A stretch of DNA of 64,000 bases from Xestospongia muta (lineage: Eukaryota > Porifera > Demospongiae > Haplosclerida > Petrosiidae): positions 12,896,192 to 12,960,191 of the forward strand of contig OY848917.1 in NCBI GenBank assembly GCA_963693285.1, given 5' to 3'. This document shows positions 35,101 through 50,100 of the stretch, one piece after another. Each line of letters begins with the position of its first letter. Position 1 is the stretch's first letter. The notes under the pieces are model-generated. The model was given only the letters and a program-made list of their open reading frames with translations. It did no database searches and had not been told where the DNA came from. The translations under genes and the position numbers were made by a program.

Positions 35101-38100
35101 TGTTTACTTTACATCTTGTTTACCTCTCTCTTTCATTATACTGTATATACGTCAAATTACTTTGTATTGCTTATCTCCATTGAATTAGTAGTAATACCTG
35201 TACAAAAACCTATTCAATGTACAACATGGAGTAGATATAGACAATGTACAGGTATAGTATATTTATCATGGCAATTAAAGTGGACAGCTAAAGATTATGT
35301 ACTTTTATGAAGTCTGTGTTATTGTTTTATTAGTGTAGCATTTTAGTGGCCTAATTTGACCGTTAATATTTTGTTTGTTATTACAATAGATTGGATGGGC
35401 AGCCCTTCATTATGCAAGTTTTGAAGGAAATACATACATTGTTGAAGTATTAGTCAACAATAATGCTGACATAAATATTGTTACTGAGGTAATTCAGATA
35501 ACAAGAATGAGTATGTTTCATTGTAGTGTTTTAATCTGTGTGAATAATTAGATGTTAACTATTAAAAGAAACAAAGCATATAGACATTATGATACAAAAA
35601 ATAAGACAGACAAGTAAAATAGCTGAAATTAGTAATACTAGTAAGAATATTCATACATAGTAGCTACAGAGACTCAGTAATCGGGTTTGTGTTGATTAGC
35701 TTAAGAAACAGTTGTAGCTATTGTAAATAAAATCTCTTAGTTTTTCATTATATTTACCATGACTAAATTGTTGCATCTCTGTACACATTAACAGCAATTA
35801 TATGTAAGTTAACAAAGACAAGTACTATAAATATTAAAGTAATGATACTTGAAAACATATTTTTTCTTTCCATAATTATGATGCTATTGTTACTTGTGAT
35901 CTGAATGTACCCTTTACATTATAATAGGAGGTAAGTGCAATTTAATATAGTATAAATTCTAAATGTATTTTAATCCAATGTTTCTTTTATTAACTATATT
36001 GCCTTCATTTCACATTTTTGATGCTGTGATTACTTGTGATCTGATGTGTCCTTTACAATATAATATTTCAATCCAATGCTTTCTTTTTTATTTACCCTTT
36101 TGTTTTTTTCTTTTTGGTGTTACAATGCTGTGATTACTTACAATCTGTATATGTCCTTTACTATACAATAGTTGGTAAGTGTGATTTAACATGTGTACAT
36201 GTGTTTTGTCATTATAGTAAAGAAGGTATTTGTTGTATTTGTTATGTTTGAATTATGAATAAGTATTAAATTTTGTTGGAAGCCTTGTTTGTATGTGAGT
36301 TCAATGTCTTTATAAGTGATGTAAGCTCATCCTCCACACTACTAAGAATTTGTAACTTTTGTTAATGCTACATATTACTGTTAATTGTCAAATTTATATT
36401 TATAATAGTTTGTCTAGAAACATATTTATGCAAAACGTGTCTACTGTGATGTGATGAATATCTTTGTTCTGCTGAATGTTATTTGTATTAGTAACATTTT
36501 TGTAATAATTATTGAGATTTTTTTAGTTTAAAAATGATTATTGTGATAAACATAATGTTGTCTTAGTTTGTTAAGTTACTAGTATAGTGATATAATACAT
36601 ATATAACAGTAATAACGTAGATAATATACAACTGTTTTAATATGTTGTCTTGGTTGACATTAATGGTTTATTATAATGTATTTAGGAGGGATCTACTCCT
36701 GTCATGTTAGCAGCAAAGAATGGACACAAAGATGTTGTTTTGATTTTAACAAAGAAAGGAGCTAATCTAGAAGTTCTTAACAAAGTAAGTATTTATGTAC
36801 ATACAACAAGTAGCTAAAAATAAAATGCAAGTCCTTTTTCCTTAAGACAGTTGTTAATTGTGATAGTATTGTAATTGTGTGATACTGTTAACATTGAATT
36901 ATTGTCTTTAATCATATGTTAAATAAAATAAGTATTGGAAGGAGAACAGGCTACAAAGCACTGATCATAATATTAGAAAAAAGTATAATTTTTAGACAGC
37001 GTGTGCAGTGATCAATTTTTCTACTTATTAGACACAAATGAATAGATAACGATGACATATTATATATGATATATTTATCATGACAATTAAAGTGGACAAC
37101 TAAAAGTTAGGTACTTTTATGAAGTCTGTGTTATTGTACTATTAGTGTAGCATGTTAGTGGTCTAATTTGACAGTTAATATTTTGTTTGTTATTACAATA
37201 GATTGGATGGGCAGCCCTTCATTATGCAAGTTTTGAAGGGCATACAAACATTGTTGAAGTATTAGTCAACCACAATGTTGACATAAATATTGTTATCAAG
37301 GTAATTCGGATCACAAGAATGAGTATGTTTCATTGTAGTATCTTAATCTGTGTAATAATTATATATTAATTTTTAAAAGAAACAAAGCATATAAATATTA
37401 TGATACAAAAAATAAACAGACAAGTAAAATAGCTGAAAGTAGTAATGCTAGTAAGAATATACATGCATAGTAGCTACAGAGACTCAGTAGTTGGGTTTGT
37501 GTTGATTAGCTTAAGAAACAGTTGTAGCTATTGTAAATAAAATCTCCTCTTAGTTTTTCATTATATTTACCATGACTAAATTGTTGCATCTCTGTACACA
37601 TTAACAGCAATTGTATGTAAGTTAATAAAGACAGATACTATAAATATTAAAGTAATGATACTTGAAAGCATATTTTCTTCTTTTCTTAATTATGATGTTG
37701 TTATTACTTGTGATCTGAATGTATCCTTTACAATATAATAGGAGGTAAGTGCAATTTAATATAGTATAAATTCTAAGTGTATTTTAATCCAATGTTTCCT
37801 TTTATTTACTCTATTGCTTTTCTTTATATATTTATGATGCTGTGATTACTTGTGTTCTGAATGGATCCTTTACAATATAATAGAGGGTAAATGCAATTTA
37901 ATATAGTATAAATTCTAAGTGTATTTTAATCCAATGTTTCCTTTTTATTTACTTAATTGCTTTTTTCTCTATATTTTCTGATGCTGTAATTACTTGTGAT
38001 CTGAATGTGCCCTTTACAATATAATAGAGGGTAAGTGCAATTTAATATAGTATAAATTCTAAGTGTATTTTAATCCAATATTTCCTTTTTATCTACTCTA

Positions 38101-41100
38101 TTGCTTTTCTCTATATATTTCTGATGATGTGATTACTTGTGATCTGAATGTTTCCTTTACAATATAATAGGAGGTAAGTGCAATTTAATATAGTATAAAT
38201 TCTAAGTGCATTTTAATCCAATGTTTCCTTTTTATTTACTCTATTGCTTTTCTCTATATATTTATGATGATGTGATTACTTGTGATCTGAATGGATCCTT
38301 TACAATATAATAGGAGGTAAATGCAATTTAATATAGTATAAATTCTAAGTGTATTTCAATTAAATGTTTCCTTTTATTAACTATATTGCCTTTCATTTCA
38401 CATTTATGATGCTGTGAATAATTGTGATCTGAATGTGTCTTTTACAATATAATAGGGGGTAAGTGCAATTTAATATAGTATAAATTCTAAGTGTATTTCA
38501 ATCCAATATTTTTATTCTATTTACTCTATTCCTTTTCTCTATATATTTATGATGCTACGATTATTTGTGATCTGAATGTGTCCTTTACAATATAATATTT
38601 CAATCCAATGTTTTCCTTTTTATTTACTCTTTTGTTTTTTTTTTCTTTTTCATGTTACAATGCTGTGATTACTTACAATCTGTATATGTTCTTTACTATA
38701 TAATAGTTGGTAAGTGTGATATAACATTTGTACACATGTTTTGACATTATGGTAAAGAAGGTATTTGTTGTATTTGTTATGTTTGAATTATGAATAAGTA
38801 TTAAATTTTGTTGGAAGCCTTGTTTGTATATGAGTTCAATGTCTTTGTAAGTGATGCTAGCTCATCCTCCACACTACTAAGAATTTGTAACTTTTGTTAT
38901 TGCTACATACTACTGTTAATTGTCAAATTTATATTTATAATAGTTTGTCTAGAAACATATTTATGCAAAAAGTGTCTACTGTGATGTAATGAATATGTTT
39001 GTATTGCTGAGTGTTATTTATATTAGTAACATTATTGTAAAAATTATTGAGATTTTTTTAGTTTAAAAATGATTATTGTGATAAACATAATGTTGTCTTA
39101 GTTTGTTAAGTTACTAGTATAGTGATATAATACATATATAACAGTAATAACGTAGATAATATACAACTGTTTTAATATGTTGTCTTGGTTGACATTAATG
39201 GTTTATTATAATGTATTTAGGAGGGATCTACTCCTGTCATGTTAGCAGCAAAGAATGGACACAAAGATGTTGTTTTGATTTTAACAAAGAAAGGAGCTAA
39301 TCTAGAAGTTCTTAACAAAGTAAGTATTTATGTACATACAACAAGTAGCTAAAAATAAAATGCAAGTCCTTTTTCCTTAAGACAGATGTTAATTGTGATA
39401 GTATTGTAATTGTTGTGATACTGTTAATGTTGAATTATTGTCTTTAATCATATGTTAAATAAAATGAATATTGGAAGGAGAACAGGCTACAAAGCACTGA
39501 TCATAATATTAAAAAAAGTGTAATTTTTTGACAGTGTGTGCAGTGATCAATTTTCCTACTTATTAAACACAAATGAGTAGATAACGATGACATGTTATAT
39601 ATGATATATTTATCATGACAATTAAAGTATACAACTAAAAGTTAGGTACTTTTATGAAGTCTGTGTTATTGTACTATTAGTGTAGCATGTTAGTGGTCTA
39701 ATTTGACAGTTAATATTTTGTTTGTTATTACAATAGATTGGATGGGCAGCCCTTCATTATGCAAGTTTTGAAGGGCATACAAAGATTGTTGAAGTATTAG
39801 TCAACCACAATGTTGACATAAATATTGTTATCAAGGTAATTCGGATCACAAGAATGAGTATGTTTCATTGTAGTATCTTAATCTGTGTAATAATTATATA
39901 TTAACTTTTAAAAGAAACAAAGCATATAAATATTATGATACAAAAAATAAAACAGACAAGTAAAATAGCTGAAAGTAGTAATGCTAGTAAGAATATACAT
40001 GCATAGTAGCTACAGAGACTCAGTAGTTGGGTTTGTGTTGATTAGGTTAAGAAACAGTTGTAGCTATTGTAAATAAAATCTCCTCTTAGTTTTCATTATA
40101 TTTACCATGACTAAATTGTTGCATCTCTGTACATATTAACAGCAATTATATGTAAGTTAACAAAGACAAGTACTATAAATATTAAAGTAATGATACTTAA
40201 AAACATATTTTCTTCTTTCCATAATTATGATGCTGTTATTACTTATGATCTGAATGTACCCTTTACAATATAATAGGAGGTAACTGCAATTTAATATAGT
40301 ATAAATTCTAAGTGTATTTTAATCCAATGTTTCCTTTTATTTACTCTATTGCTTTTCTCTATATATTTATGATGCTGTGATTACTTGTGTTCTGAATGAA
40401 TCCTTTACAATATAATAGAGGGTAAATGCAATTTAATATAGTATAAATTCCAAGTGTATTTCAATCCAATGTTTCCTTTTTATTTACTCTATTGCTTTTC
40501 TCTATATATTTATGATGCTGTGATTACTTGTGATCTAAATGTGCCCTTTACAATATAATAGGAGGTAAGTGCAATTTAATGTAGTATAAATTCTAAGTGT
40601 GTTTTAATCCATTGTTTCCTTTTTATTTACTCTATTGCTTTTCTCTAAATATTTATGATGCTGTGATTACTTGTGATCTGAATGGATCCTTTACAATATA
40701 ATAGAGGGTAAGTGCAATTTAATATAGTATAAATTCTAAGTGTATTCTAATCCAATGTTTCCTTTTTATTTACTCTATTGCTTTTCTCTATATATTTATG
40801 ATGCTATGATTACTTGTGATCTGAATGGATCCTTTACAATATAATAGGAGGTAAGTGCAATTTAATATAGTATAAATTTTAAGCGTATTTTAATTCAATG
40901 TTTCCTTTTTATTTTCTTAATTGCTTTTCTCTATATATTTATGATGCTGTTATTACTTGTAATCTAAATGTACCCTTTTCAATATAATAGGAGGTAAGTG
41001 CAATTTAATATAGTGTAAATTTTAAGTGTATTTTAATCCAATATTACCTTTTTATTTATTTAATTGCTTTTCTCTATATATTTATGATGCTGTGATTACT

Positions 41101-44100
41101 TGTGTTCTGAATGGATCCTTTGCAATATAATAGGGGGTAAGTGCAATTTAATATAGTATAAATTTTAAGTGTATTTCAATTCTATGTTTCCTTTTTATTT
41201 ATATTGCTTTTCTCGATAAATTTATGATACTGTGATTACTTGTGATCTAAATGTGCCCTTTTCAATATAATAGAGGGTAAGTGCAACTTAATATAATATA
41301 AATTCTAAGTGTATTTTCATCCAATGTTTTCTTTTTATTAACTCTATTGCTTTTCTCTATATATTTACGATGCTGTGATTACTTGTGATCTGAGTGTACC
41401 CTTTTCAATATAATAGGAGGTAAGTGCAATTTAATATAGTATAAATTTTAAGTGTATTTCAATCCAATGTTTCCTTTTTATTTACTTAATTGCTTTTCTC
41501 TATATATTTATGATGCTGTGATTACTATTGATCTGAATGTGCCCTTTACAATATAATAGGAGGTAAGTGCAATTTAATATTGTATAAATTCTAAGTGTAT
41601 TTTAATCCAATGTTTCCTTTTTTTTACTCTATTTCTTTTCTCTATATATTTATGATGCTGTGATTACTTGTGATTTGAATGGATCATTTACAATATAATA
41701 GAAGGTATGTGCAATTTAATATAGTATAAATTCTAAGTGTATTTCAATCCATGTTTCCATTTTATTTATTCTATTTTTTTCTCTATATATTTATGATGCT
41801 GTGATTACTTGTGATCTGAATGTGCCCTTTACAATAAAATAGAGGGTAGTGCAATTTAATATAGTATAATTTCTAAGCGTATTTTAATCCAATGTTTCCT
41901 TTTTTTTACTCTATCGTTTTTTTCTATATATTTATGATGCTGTGATTACTTGTGATCTGAATGGATCCTTTACAATATAATAGAGGGTAAATGCAATTTA
42001 ATATAGTATAAATTCTAAGTGTATTTCAATTCAATGTTTCCTTTTTATTTATATTGCTTTTCTCGATATATTTATGATACTGTGATTACTTGTGTTCTGA
42101 ATGTGCCCTTTTCAATATAATAGAAGGTAAGTGCAACTTAATATAATATAAATTCTAAGTGTATTTTCAATCGATGTTTTCTTTTTATTTACTCTATTGC
42201 TTTTCTCTATATATTTATGATGCTGTGATTACTTGTGATCTGAATGTACACTTTTCAATATAATAGGAGGTAAGTGCAATTTAATATAGTATAAATTCTA
42301 AGTGTATTTCAATCCAATGTTTCCTTTTTATTTACTTAATTGCTTTTCTCCATATATTTATGTTGCTGTGATTACTATTGATCTGAATGTGCCCTTTTCA
42401 ATATAATAGGAGGTAAGTGCAATTTAATATAGACTAATTCTAAGTGTATTTCAATTTAATGTTTCCTTTTTATTTACTCTATTAATTTTCTCTATATATT
42501 TATGATTCTGTGATTACTTGTGATCTGAATGTGTCCTTTTCAATATAATAGTTTGTAAGTGCAATTTAATATAGTATAAATTCTAAGTGTATTTTAATCC
42601 ATTGTTTCCTTTTTATTTACTTAATTGCTTTTCTCTGTATATTTATGATGCTGTGAATACTTGTGTTCTGAATGGATCCTTTACATTATAATAGAGGGTA
42701 AGTGCAATTTAATGTAGTATAAATTCTAAGTGTATTCAATCCAATGTTTCCTTTTTGTTTACTCTATTGCTTTTCTCTATTTATTTATGATGCTGTGATT
42801 ACATGTAATCTGAATGTGCCCTTTACAATATAATAGGAGGTAAGTGCAATTTAATATAGTATAAATTCTAAGTGTATTTTAATCCAATGTTTCCTTTTCA
42901 TTTACTTAATTACTTTTCTCTATATATTTATGATGCTGTGATTACTTGTGTTCTAAATGGATCCTTTACAATATAATAGTGGGTAAGTGCAATTTAATAT
43001 AGTATAAATTCTAAATGTATTTCGATCCAACGTTTCCTTTTTATTTATTTTATGTCTTTTCTCTATATATTTATGATGCTGTGATTAATTGTGATCTGAA
43101 TGTGCCCTTTACAATATAATAGAGGGTAAGTGCAATTTAATATTGTATAAATTCTAAGTGTCATTTAATCCAATGTTTCCTTTTTTTACTCTATTTCTTT
43201 TCTCTATATATTTATGATGCTGTAATTACTTGTGATTTGAATGGATCATTTACAATATAATAGAAGGTATGTGCAATTTAATATAGTATAAATTCTGAGT
43301 GTATTTCAATCCATGTTTCCTTTTTATTTATTCTATTTTTTTCTCTATATATTTATGATGCTGTGATTACTTGTGATCTAAATGTGCCCTTTACAATATA
43401 ATAGAGGGTAGTGCAATTTAATATAGTATAAATTCTAAGCGTATTTTAATCCAATGTTTCCTTTTTTTTACTCTATTTTTTTTTCTATATATTGATGATG
43501 CTGTGATTACTTGTGATCTGAATGTGCTCTTTACAATATAATAGGAGGTAAGTGCAATTTAATATAATATAAATTCTAAGTGTATTTCATTCCAATGTTT
43601 CCTTTTTATTTTCTTATATTGCTTTTCTCTATTTATTTATGATGCTGTGATTACTTGTGATCTGAATGTTTCCTTTACAATATAATAGGAGGTAAGTGCA
43701 ATTTAATATAGTATAAATTCTAAGTGTATTTTAATCCAATGTTTCCTTTTTATTTACTTAATTGCTTTACTCTATATATTTATGATGCTGTGATTACTTG
43801 TGTTCTGAATGGATCATTTACAATATAATAGAGGGTAAGTGCAATTTAATATAGTATAAATTTTAAGTGTTTTTCAATCCAATGTTTCCTTTTTATTTAC
43901 TCTATTGCTTTTCTCTATATATTTATGATGCTGTGATTACTTGTGATCTAAATGTGCCCTTTACAATATAATAGGAGGTAAGTGCAATTTAATGTAGTAT
44001 AAATTCTAAGTGTGTTTTAATCCATTGTTTCCTTTTTATTTACTCTATTGCTTTTCTCTAAATATTTATGATGCTGTGATTACTTGTGATCTGAATGGAT

Positions 44101-47100
44101 CCTTTACAATATAATAGAGGGTAAGTGCAATTTAATATAGTATAAATTCTAAGTGTATTTTAATCCAATGTTTCCTTTTTATTTACTTTAATGCTTTTCT
44201 CTATATATTTATGATGCTGTGATTACTTGTGATCTGAATGTGCCCTTTTCAATATAATAGAAGGTAAGTGCAATTTAATATAGTATAAATTCTAAGTGTA
44301 TTTTAATCCAATGTTTCCTTTTTATTTACTTTAATGCTTTTCTCTATATATTTGTGATGCTGTGAATACTTGTGATCTGAATGTGCCCTTTTCAATATAA
44401 TAGGAGGTAAGTGCAATTTAATATAGTATAAACTCTAAGTGTATTTCAATTTAATGTTTCCTTTATATTTACTCTGTTGCTTTTCTCTATATATTTATGA
44501 TGCTATGATTACTTGTGGTCTGAATGTGCCCTATTCAATATAATAGAGGGTAAGTGCAATTTAATATAGTATAAATTCTAAGTGTATTTTAATTGAATGT
44601 TTCCTTTTTATTTACTTAATTGCTTTTCTCCATATATTTATGATTCTGTGATTACTTGTGATCTGAATGTGTCCTTTTCAATATAATAGTTTGTAAGTGC
44701 AATTTAATATAGTATAAATTCTAAGTGTATTTTAATTGAATGTTTCCTTTTTATTTACTCAATTGCTTTCCTCTATATATTAATGATGCTGTGATTACTT
44801 GTGTTCTGAATGGATCCTTTACAATATAATAGAGGGTAATTTCACTTTGATATAGTATAAATTCTAAGTGTATTTCAATCCAATGTTTCCTCTTTGTTTA
44901 CTCTATTGCTTTTCTCTATTTATTTATGATGCTGTGATTACTTGTTTTCTGAATGGATCCTTTACAATATAATAGGAGGTAAGTGCAATTTAATATAGTG
45001 TAAATTCTAAATGTATTTTAATCCAATGTTTCCATTTTATTTACTTAATTGCTTTTCTCTATATATTTATGATGCTGTGATTACTTGTGATCTGAATGTG
45101 CCCTTTACAATATAATAGGAGGTAAGTGCAATTTAATATAGTATAAATTCTAAGTGTATTTTAATCCAATGTTTCCTTTTTATTTACTTAATTCCTTTTC
45201 TCTATATATTTATGATCCTGTGATTACTTGTGATCTGAATGTGCCCTTTACACTATAATAGTTGGTAAGTGCAATGTAATATTGTATAAATTTTAAGTGT
45301 ATTTTAATCCAACGTTTCCTTTTTATTTACTTAATTGCTTTTCTCTATATTTTTATGATGCTGTGATTACTTGTTTTCTGAATGGATCCTTTACAATATA
45401 ATAGAAGGTAAGTGCAATTTAATATAGTGTAAATTCTAAATGTATTTTAATCCAATGTTTCCATTTTATTTACTTAATTGCTTTTCTCTATATATCTATG
45501 ATGCTGTGATTACTTGTGTTCTGAATGTATCTTTACAATACAATAGTTTGTAAGTGCAATTAAATATAGTATAATTTCTAAGTGTATTTCAATCCAATGT
45601 TTCCTTTTTATTTACTCTATTGCTTTTCTCTATCTATTTATGATGCTGTGATTACTTGTGATCTGAATGTGCCCTTTACAATATAATAGTTGGTATGTGC
45701 AATATATTATTGTATAAATTCTACGTGTATTTTAATTCAACGTTTCCTTTTTATTTATTAATTGCTTTTCTCTATATATTTATGATGCTGTGATTACTTG
45801 TTTTCTGAATGGATCCTTTACAATATAATAGGAGGTAAGTGCAATTTAATATAGTATAAATTCTAAGTGTATTTCAATTTAATGTTTCCTTTTTATTTAC
45901 TCTATTGCTTTTCTCTATATATTTATGATTCTGTGATTACTTGTGATCTGAATGTGTCCTTTCCAAAATAATAGTTTGTAAGTCCAATTTAATATAATAT
46001 AAATTCTAAGTGTATTTTAATCCAATGTTTCCTTTTTTTACTTAATTGCTTTTCTATATATTTATGATGCTGTGATTACTTGTGTTCTGAATGGATCCTT
46101 TACAATATAATAGGGGGTAAGTGCAATTTAATATAGTATAAATTTTAAGTGTCTTTCAATCCAATGTTTCCTTTTTATTTACTCTATTGCTTTTCTCTAT
46201 ATATTTATGATGCTGTGATTACTTGTGATCTGAATGGATCCTTTACAATATAATAGGAGGTAAGTGCAATTTAATATAGTATAAATTCTAAGTGTATTAA
46301 AATCCAATGTTTCCTTTTTATTTACTCTATTTCTTTTCTCTATATGTTTATGATGCTGTGATTACTTGTGATCTGAATGTGCCCTTTACAATATAATAGG
46401 GGGTAAGTGCAATTTAATATAGTATAAATTCTAAGTGTATTTCAATTTAATGTTTCCTTTTTATTTACTCCGTTGCTTTTCTCTATATATTTATGATGCT
46501 GTGATTACTTGTGATCTGAATGTGCCCTATTCAATATAATAGAGGGTAAGTGCAATTTAATATAGTATAAATTCTAAGTGTATTTTAATCCAATGTTTCC
46601 TTTTTATTTACTCTGTTGCTTTTCTCTATATATTTATGATGCTGTGATTACTTGTGATCTGAATGTGCCCTTTACAATATAATAGTTGGTAAGTGCAATA
46701 TAATATTATATAAATTCTAAGTGTATTTTAATCCAACGTTTCCTTTTTATTTACTTAATTGCTTTTCTGTATATATTTATGATGCTGTGATTACTTGTGA
46801 TCTGAATGGATCTTTTACAATATAATAGTTGGTATGTGCAATATATTATTGTATAAATTCTACGTGTATTTTAATTCAACGTTTCCTTTTTATTTATTAA
46901 TTGCTTTTCTCTATATATTTATGATGTTGTGATTACTTGTTTTCTGAATGGATCCTTTACAATATAATAGGAGGTAAGTGCAATTTAATATAGTATAAAT
47001 TCTAAGTGTATTTCAATTTAATGTTTCCTTTTTATTTACTCCGTTGCTTTTCTCTATATATTTATGATGCTGTGATTACTTGTGATCTGAATGTGCCCTA

Positions 47101-50100
47101 TTCAATATAATAGAGGGTAAGTGCAATTTAATATAGTATAAATTCTAAATGTATTTCAATTTAATGTTTCCTTTTTATTTACTCTGTTGCTTTTCTCTAT
47201 ATATTTATGATGCTGTGATTACTTGTGATCTGAATGGATCCTTTACAATATAATAGGAGGTAAGTGCAATTTAATATAGTATAAATTCTAAGTGTATTAA
47301 AATCCAATGTTTCCTTTTATTTACTCTATTGCTTTTCTCTATATATTTATGATTCTGTGATTACTTGTGATCTGAATGTGTCCTTTTCAAAATAATAGTT
47401 TGTAAGTCCAATTTAATATAATGTAAATTCTAAGTGTATTTTAATCCAATGTTTCCTTTTTTTACTTAATTGCTTTTCTATATATTTATGATGCTGTGAT
47501 TACTTGTGTTCTGAATGGATCCTTTAAAATATAATAGGGGGTAAGTGCAATTTAATATAGTATAAATTTTAAGTGTTTTTCAATCCAATGTTTCCTTTTT
47601 TTTTACTCTATTGCTTTTCTCTATATATTTATGATGCTGTGATTACTTGTGATCTGAATGGATCCTTTACAATATAATAGGAGGTAAGTGCAATTTAATA
47701 TAGTATAAATTCTAAGTGTATTAAAATCCAATGTTTCCTTTTTATTTACTCTATTTCTTTTCTCTATATGTTTATGATGCTGTGATTACTTGTGATCTGA
47801 ATGTGCCCTTTACAATATAATAGAGGGTAAGTGCAATTTAATATAGTATAAATTCTAAGTGTATTTCAATTTAATGTTTCCTTTTTATTTACTCCGTTGC
47901 TTTTCTCTATATATTTATGATGCTGTGATTACTTGTGATCTGAATGTGCCCTATTCAATATAATAGAGGGTAAGTGCAATTTAATATAGTATAAATTCTA
48001 AATGTATTTCAATTTAATGTTTCCTTTTTATTTACTCTGTTGCTTTTCTCTATATATTTATGATGCTGTGATTACTTGTGATCTGAATGGATCCTTTACA
48101 ATATAATAGGAGGTAAGTGCAATTTAATATAGTATAAATTCTAAGTGTATTAAAATCCAATGTTTCCTTTTTATTTACTCTATTTCTTTTCTCTATATGT
48201 TTATGATGCTGTGATTACTTGTGATCTGAATGTGCCCTTTACAATATAATAGAGGGTAAGTGCAATTTAATATAGTATAAATTCTAAGTGTATTTCAATT
48301 TAATGTTTCCTTTTTATTTACTCCGTTGCTTTTCTCTATATATTTATGATGCTGTGATTACTTGTGATCTGAATGTGCCCTATTCAATATAATAGAGGGT
48401 AAGTGCAATTTAATATAGTATAAATTCTAAGTGTATTTCAATTTAATGTTTACTTTTTATTTACTCTGTTGCTTTTCTCTATATATTTATGATGCTGTGA
48501 TTACTTTTGATCTGAATGCGCCCTTTACACTATAATAGTTGGTAAGTGCAATATAATATTATAGAAATTCTAAGTGTATTTTAATCCAACGTTTCCTTTT
48601 TATTTACTTAATTGCTTTTCTCTATATATTTATGATGCTGTGATTACTTGTGATCTGAATGGATCCTTTACAATTTAATAGGAGGTAAGTGCAATTTAAT
48701 ATAGTATAAATTCTAAGTGTATTTCAATCCAATGTTTCCTTTTTATTTACTTAATTGCTTTTCTGTATATATTTATGATGCTGTGATTACTTGTGTTCTG
48801 AATGGATCCTTTACAATATAATAGAGGGTAAGTGCAATTTAATATAGTATAAATTCTAAGTGTATTTCAATTTAATGTTTCCTTTTTATTTACTCTATTT
48901 CTTTTCTCTATATGTTTATGATGCTGTGATTACTTGTGATCTGAATGTGCCCTTTACAATATAATAGAGGGTAAGTACAATTTAATATAGTATAAATTCT
49001 AAGTGTATTTCAATTTAATGTTTCCTTTTTATTTACTCTGTTACTTTTCTCTATATATTTATGATGCTGTGATTACTTGTGATCTGAATGTGTCCTATTC
49101 AATATAATAGGAGGTAATGCAATTTAATATTGTATAAATTCTAAGTGTATTTTAATCCAATGTTTCCTTTTTATATACTTAATTGCTTTTCTCTATATAT
49201 TTTTGATGCTGTGATTACTTGTTTTCTGAATGGATCCTTTACCATATAATAGTTGGCAAGTGCAATTTAATATTGTATAAATTCTAAATGTTTTTCAATT
49301 TAATGTTTCCTTTTTATTTACTCTATTTCTTTTCTCTATATGTTTATGATGCTGTGATTACTTGTGATCTGAATGTGCCCTTTACAATATAATAGAGGGT
49401 AAGTGCAATTTAATATAGTATAAATTCTAAGTGTATTTCAATTTAATGTTTCCTTTTTATTTACTCTATTGCTTTTCTCTATATATTAATGATGCTGTGA
49501 TTACTTGTGATCTGAATGTGCCCTTTTCAATATAATAGTTGGTAAGTGCAATTTAATATAGTATAAATTCTAAGTGTATTTCAATCCAATGTTTCTTTTT
49601 TATTTATATTGCTTTTCTCTATATATTTATGATGCTGTGATTACTTGTGTTCTGAATGGACTCTTTACAATATAATATTTCAATCCAATGTTTTCCTTTT
49701 TATTTACTCTTTTGTTTTTTTTTCTTTTTGATGTTACAATGCTGTGATTACTTACAATCTGTATATGTCTTTTACTATATAATAGTTGGTAAGTGTGATA
49801 TAACATTTGTACATGTGTTTTGTCATTATGGTAAAGAAGGTATTTGTTGTATTTGTTATGTTTAAATTATGAATAAGTATTAAATTTTGTTGGAAGCCTT
49901 CTCTTATAAGTATTTGAGTTCAATAGCTTTGTAAGTGTACTAGCTCATCCTCCACACGACTAAAAATCCGTAACTTTTGTTATTGCTACATACTACTGTT
50001 AATTGTCAAATTTATATTTATAATAGTTGTCTAGAAGCATATTTATGCAAAACATGTCTACTGTGATGTAATGAATATGTTTGTTTTGCTGAGTGTTATT

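Noticed and set aside
40225..49795. CRISPR-like regular repeat array
   Set aside because: Monomers are contiguous 143-bp tandem units with no unique spacers, inside an intron of a eukaryotic gene; it is a minisatellite.
49656..49865. 69-codon open frame at the end of the large array
   Set aside because: It reads through minisatellite and intron sequence shared with the other modules; not coding.
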